Virus record (IMG/VR): IMGVR_UViG_3300021792_000023
Span: 1 to 21,670 of that record
DNA from: a virus
Direction: 5' to 3' (one strand)
DNA length: 21,670 nt
In this document: one piece after another, positions 18,341 to 21,670 of the stretch
Layout: every line of letters begins with the position of its first letter
Numbering within the stretch: the first letter of the stretch is position 1
Translations under genes and position numbers: made by a program
Notes under the pieces: generated by a model
Told to the model about the DNA's origin: nothing
Database searches by the model: none
Seen by the model: only the letters and a program-made list of their open reading frames with translations

Positions 18341-20401
18341 ATGGCGAATATGTTAAACCCATTATCATGGTTCAAGAGTAGCGGTAGTGTTCCTAATGGA
18401 ACTCACCAAGAGGAAGACATTTTAAGAGCAATCAGAAAAGCATCTGCTATTGATCGAGTTCATGATTCTTATTCAAGAAAAACTGACAAATTGGCAGTAT
18501 CAACAATACCAGCACCTTGGGAGGAAGATAAGGAAAGGGGTGGTATCATGGCTCAATGGGCTAATACTGGATTTAGAGATTACCTTAAATTCAACATGAA
18601 CGAGAATAAATTCTCTCGTATCGTGGATTTAAGAACACTTTCCAAAGAAGAAAAAATAGAATCTTGTCTTCATGAAATTGCTATTTCGTGTCTGGCTTCA
18701 CACGATGGTGGTAAAACCATAAAAGTAAAATTAGAAGGAGATTATTCTGATGAAGTTAAAGAAATTATCAACGAAGAACTTGAACTAGTTGTTGATTATT
18801 TTAAATTTGATGAACATGGGCAAAAATATTTTAAAGAGTGGTTAATTTGCGGAGAGGTAGCATTTGAAAATGTATTTTCTATTGAACGACCAGAACTTGG
18901 TATCCTTGACGTTAAATCGATTCCACCAGAGAATATAGATCCAATCTACAGAAACCAATACAATGAAGAAGTAGAGGCGTATATTTTAAGAAAACCATTA
19001 AACCAACTCGATAACCCAAATAATAGGTTCACCCAACAAAATAGAAGAACACAACCAACATTGGCATTTGAAACTATTCCTATGGCTGTAAGTCAAGTTA
19101 CATATTGTAATAGTGGCGAGTGGGATGAATCGATGCATATGGTAATCCCTTACATCACTAAAGGACAAGATGCACAGAAGAAACTTTCTTTGATCGAAGA
19201 TTCGATTGTTATCAATGCTATGGTCAATGCACCAGAAAGATTGTTATGGAACATTCCTACTGGAGATATGGATGCATCATCTCAGAATACATTCATGCGT
19301 AATATCATCAACTCACACAAGAGACGTAAAGGAACTGATGGTAAAGGAAATATCCTTGATAAATACGACCCAATCAGTATTACCGAAGATATTTATATCC
19401 CAGTTAGTAATGATGGTAAATCAGCAACAGTAACACGTCTTGCTGGTAGCACCGCATTTAGTGGTGGATTTAATGGTATGTTGGATTACTTCCACCAAAA
19501 AGTATTTGAGGATATGCACGTTCCGATTGCACGTTTAAATCCAGATGCATCTCAATCAGATGGTCAAACAATCACCATGCAAGAGTTGGCATTTGCAGAA
19601 CGGATTATTGCAATTCAAAAACGCATGGCTAGTGCTATCAAGAAAACACTAATAACACACCTCAAACTAAAAGGTATCAAGTTGCATCGTGAAAGTTGTG
19701 ATGCTGATATTATATTGGAAAGTAGATCCAAAGACCAAGAAATTAGTAGAGAACATATAACCGACGAGCAAAGATTCCAATCACACTTAAAATTGGTTGA
19801 GTCTGGTTATTATAAAGACACATTAAGAAATAAACTTTTAACAGAGGATAACGAAAAATGTGACAAACTTCTTTATGAACTTGGGTTGAGTTATTGGGAT
19901 CAATATGAATTGCGTGAAAGGGACATCTTTGTCGAGTTTTCACTACCAACCAGTTTCATGGCATTGCGTGATCAACAACAGTTTGACTTGAAGTGGAACA
20001 ACTTCAATACAATGGCATCTACTGGATTTTTCTCAGTATACCTACTAGCAAAACAATATCTAGAAATGTCTGACTCCGAAATCCTTCATCACATCGAATG
20101 GAAGAAGAAAGAAGCAGAGAAGAATTGGGAAATCGCACAAATTGAAAGTGAAGGTCCGGACTTTAGAGAAAATGCTATGGCTGATGCTGGTCTTGATGCT
20201 GGAGGTGGCGACTTCGGTGGTATGGATGACTTTGGTGGTGATATGGGCGATATGGGTGATTTCGATGGAGGAGATGTTGGTGGTGGGGATGATGGTGTTG
20301 GTGATACCGAATCAGCATTACCACCTATGGACACCGAACCAGATACTGGTGGAGCAGAACCAGATACTGGTGGTGACGAAGGTGGTATAACCGAGGCTTA
20401 A
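18341..20401 (+). CDS. 20: Portal vertex protein, T4 gp20-like
   Basis: This 686-aa protein is longer than T4 gp20 (524 aa). The portal core includes EIAISCLAS (~107-115), YFKEWLICGEVAFENVF (~162-178), DVKSIPPENIDPIYR (~189-203), MVNAPERLLWNIPTGDM (~294-310), YDPISITEDIYIPVSNDGKSATVTRLAG (~345-372) and MHVPIARLNPD (~393-403). The extra length is mostly a C-terminal tail from about residue 610, made of Gly, Asp, Met and short EPDTGG repeats, with no counterpart in T4. gp20 forms the 12-subunit ring through which DNA is packaged and on which the prohead starts. Its stop overlaps the stop of the convergent helicase gene by 4 nt. Confidence 0.93.
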   Translation: MANMLNPLSWFKSSGSVPNGTHQEEDILRAIRKASAIDRVHDSYSRKTDKLAVSTIPAPWEEDKERGGIMAQWANTGFRDYLKFNMNENKFSRIVDLRTLSKEEKIESCLHEIAISCLASHDGGKTIKVKLEGDYSDEVKEIINEELELVVDYFKFDEHGQKYFKEWLICGEVAFENVFSIERPELGILDVKSIPPENIDPIYRNQYNEEVEAYILRKPLNQLDNPNNRFTQQNRRTQPTLAFETIPMAVSQVTYCNSGEWDESMHMVIPYITKGQDAQKKLSLIEDSIVINAMVNAPERLLWNIPTGDMDASSQNTFMRNIINSHKRRKGTDGKGNILDKYDPISITEDIYIPVSNDGKSATVTRLAGSTAFSGGFNGMLDYFHQKVFEDMHVPIARLNPDASQSDGQTITMQELAFAERIIAIQKRMASAIKKTLITHLKLKGIKLHRESCDADIILESRSKDQEISREHITDEQRFQSHLKLVESGYYKDTLRNKLLTEDNEKCDKLLYELGLSYWDQYELRERDIFVEFSLPTSFMALRDQQQFDLKWNNFNTMASTGFFSVYLLAKQYLEMSDSEILHHIEWKKKEAEKNWEIAQIESEGPDFRENAMADAGLDAGGGDFGGMDDFGGDMGDMGDFDGGDVGGGDDGVGDTESALPPMDTEPDTGGAEPDTGGDEGGITEA
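20168..20398 (+). repeat. Low-complexity Gly/Asp-rich tail coding region of the portal gene
   Basis: Runs of GGTGGTGAT-like codons encode a strongly acidic tail (about 75 residues) with repeated GGDxGG/DMGDM units and two EPDTGG units. It is compositionally unlike the rest of the gene. Confidence 0.8.
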
Positions 20402-21670
20402 ACAAACAAAAAACATCTCATAGAAGCTCTTGTGACCCCTACATATAGGTGTTGCAAGAGTTCTGCTCTTTTGGGATTTCTCATAATATCATCAACAACG
20501 ATAATAATATTTTCATATGTGCTTCCTTGTGACTTATAAGTGGTTAAACAAGGAGCATATTTCAATCTAGCAAAGTGTTTATCTAGTTTATAATACCGAA
20601 CCCACAGATCCCTAGATTTTTTACCTCTAGGTGCTTTAAGAGCATCACGTTTTAGTTTGTCTAGACTTTGCTCCAATTGAAGTAAACTACTCTCATGACA
20701 GATTTCCAATTTAACTTCTTCGTTTGTAAATATGTTTGTTGCGTGTGCGATATAACAATCATACATCACCCCCATAGCAATCCTTGGTTGGATTGACAAG
20801 TTGGTAATAAGTAGTTCCTCGTTCGTCTTACAGATAATCTGAGAGCGAGATTCAATATCAAATATCGGTTTATCAACAATAACTTTATCCCCAACCAGAT
20901 AACGTGGCAGATCCATTTTCCCATTTCGGTAATATGGAAATTCACTCTTTACTACCTCGATCATTTCTGGACTCAATTTGCCAGAATCTTCTTTCAATTC
21001 GGCAATCCGATTTTCGATTTTCGCTTTATAAATCATTTTACGAATGAGTTCGTTATACCAATTAACAGTATTGTTTGTCCATGCGACCATTCGACAATAA
21101 TTCATATCTTCCTCGTATTTCCCAGAAGTAAACATTTTAGATAAAACAGCCAATTGGTCTTTTTTATTAACAACCAATACACCTTGGCTTTCTGTATTCA
21201 AATCAGTTTTTGGATTGAACCTACCATTTCTAATCTCCTTACTAAAATTGATAATTGGGTTTGTATCTTTCTGTCGAATAATCTGCGTGAGGACAACATG
21301 ACCGATATTATGTTTTTCTCGTCTCAGAGAATCCATCGGAGCAGAACACACATGGTTTACTGGTGGTAATTGTTTGCTGTCGCCAACAAAAATGATTTTT
21401 AAAAATGCATTATTATTAATCTCATCAACTAAGAAAGAGAATAACTTGTCATCAAGCATTGATGCCTCATCAACAATAACTAAATCAAAATCCATTATCT
21501 TATTGGATGATTTGTTGTCTTTAACAAAAGTCTCCTTACCATCAGAAGTGACAACTGGCTTCAACCCCAACAACGAATGAATGGTATAATATTCTAAATT
21601 ATCTGATTTAAACTCAGCCATCTGTTTCAAAACAGTCAATGCTTTGTGTGTTGGTGCGGATAAACAGATT
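20398..21670 (-). CDS. dda: SF1 DNA helicase, T4 Dda / RecD2-like (partial, N-terminus outside window)
   Basis: The frame is open from the right edge (SAPTHKAL, motif Ia) to the stop at 20398, giving at least 423 residues; Walker A lies beyond the window. Visible motifs are VIVDEASMLDD (motif II), FVGDSKQLPPV (motif III), VVLTQIIRQKD (motif IV), CLTTYKSQGSTYENIIIVVDD (motif V) and LYVGVTRA (motif VI). This order is typical of 5'-3' SF1B helicases such as Dda (439 aa in T4), which act in phage replication start and fork progress. A TTG at 21639 within motif Ia is not the real start, because conserved sequence continues upstream of it. It converges with the portal gene. Confidence 0.92.
   Translation of the reverse strand, partial: ICLSAPTHKALTVLKQMAEFKSDNLEYYTIHSLLGLKPVVTSDGKETFVKDNKSSNKIMDFDLVIVDEASMLDDKLFSFLVDEINNNAFLKIIFVGDSKQLPPVNHVCSAPMDSLRREKHNIGHVVLTQIIRQKDTNPIINFSKEIRNGRFNPKTDLNTESQGVLVVNKKDQLAVLSKMFTSGKYEEDMNYCRMVAWTNNTVNWYNELIRKMIYKAKIENRIAELKEDSGKLSPEMIEVVKSEFPYYRNGKMDLPRYLVGDKVIVDKPIFDIESRSQIICKTNEELLITNLSIQPRIAMGVMYDCYIAHATNIFTNEEVKLEICHESSLLQLEQSLDKLKRDALKAPRGKKSRDLWVRYYKLDKHFARLKYAPCLTTYKSQGSTYENIIIVVDDIMRNPKRAELLQHLYVGVTRASMRCFLFV

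Noticed and set aside
21637-21639. TTG at 21639 as the start of the helicase
   Set aside because: Conserved motif Ia residues (SAPTHKA) continue in frame to the window edge and Walker A is missing, so the gene is cut by the window.

Overview
The window is a gene-dense, AT-rich piece of a lytic, tailed, T4-related (Tevenvirinae-like but distant, 'far-T4') myovirus genome. The evidence is a set of recognisable T4 head, neck and packaging proteins: small terminase gp16, major capsid protein gp23, prohead scaffold gp22, prohead protease gp21, portal gp20, and likely neck proteins gp14 and gp15. A Dda-like SF1 helicase and two homing-endonuclease loci are also present. The host cannot be named. 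Almost no start codon has a Shine-Dalgarno sequence in front of it, which suggests a host or phage that uses little SD-dependent initiation. No tRNA, CRISPR or IS element is seen, and no stretch over 300 bases lacks a gene.

Layout. 1-2785 (-): the N-terminal 928 residues of a giant repeat protein (PKD-like domain plus about 32 BspA/DUF285-type leucine-rich repeats), probably a virion adhesin or fibre. 2902-4635 (-): an apparent early operon reading two near-identical tiny membrane proteins, a 58-aa protein, a metallophosphoesterase and a macro-domain (ADP-ribose) protein, ending in a terminator at 2833-2880. 4745-6692 (-): four small proteins of unknown function, two of them apparently tandem paralogues, with a duplicated promoter/leader cassette. 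6825-7349 (+): gp16. 7333-8795 (-): a DUF723/PD-(D/E)xK homing endonuclease split into two ORFs in permuted order. 8891-11358 (-): gp23 and gp22. 11436-12909: a basic protein with a possible capsid-targeting sequence, a GIY-YIG nuclease and an unknown ORF. 12906-14767: gp14-like (-) and gp15-like (+), divergent. 14805-17498 (-): a small ORF, a nicotinamide phosphoribosyltransferase-like enzyme and a PRPP-synthetase-like enzyme. 17590-20401: gp21 (-) and gp20 (+), divergent. 20398-21670 (-): the helicase, cut by the window edge.

Two promoter classes can be read. Twelve gene starts, nearly all morphogenesis genes or their unknown neighbours, have an 8-mer resembling the T4 late promoter (consensus YATAATTA, one exact TATAAATA) ending exactly 5 nt before the ATG, so the predicted transcript starts at the start codon. 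gp23 has the same 8-mer 9 nt away. The nucleotide-metabolism genes and small unknown genes instead have sigma70-type -35/-10 boxes, three with a conserved hairpin near the predicted mRNA 5' end.

The most interesting functional idea is an NAD+ / ADP-ribose module: the NAMPT-like and Prs-like genes are adjacent, the Prs-like protein has an altered 5'-phosphate loop, and a macro-domain protein lies in the same window. This matches the gene content of the known phage NAD+ reconstitution pathway (NARP1, Adps + Namat), which counters NAD+-depleting defences. The assignment here is inference.
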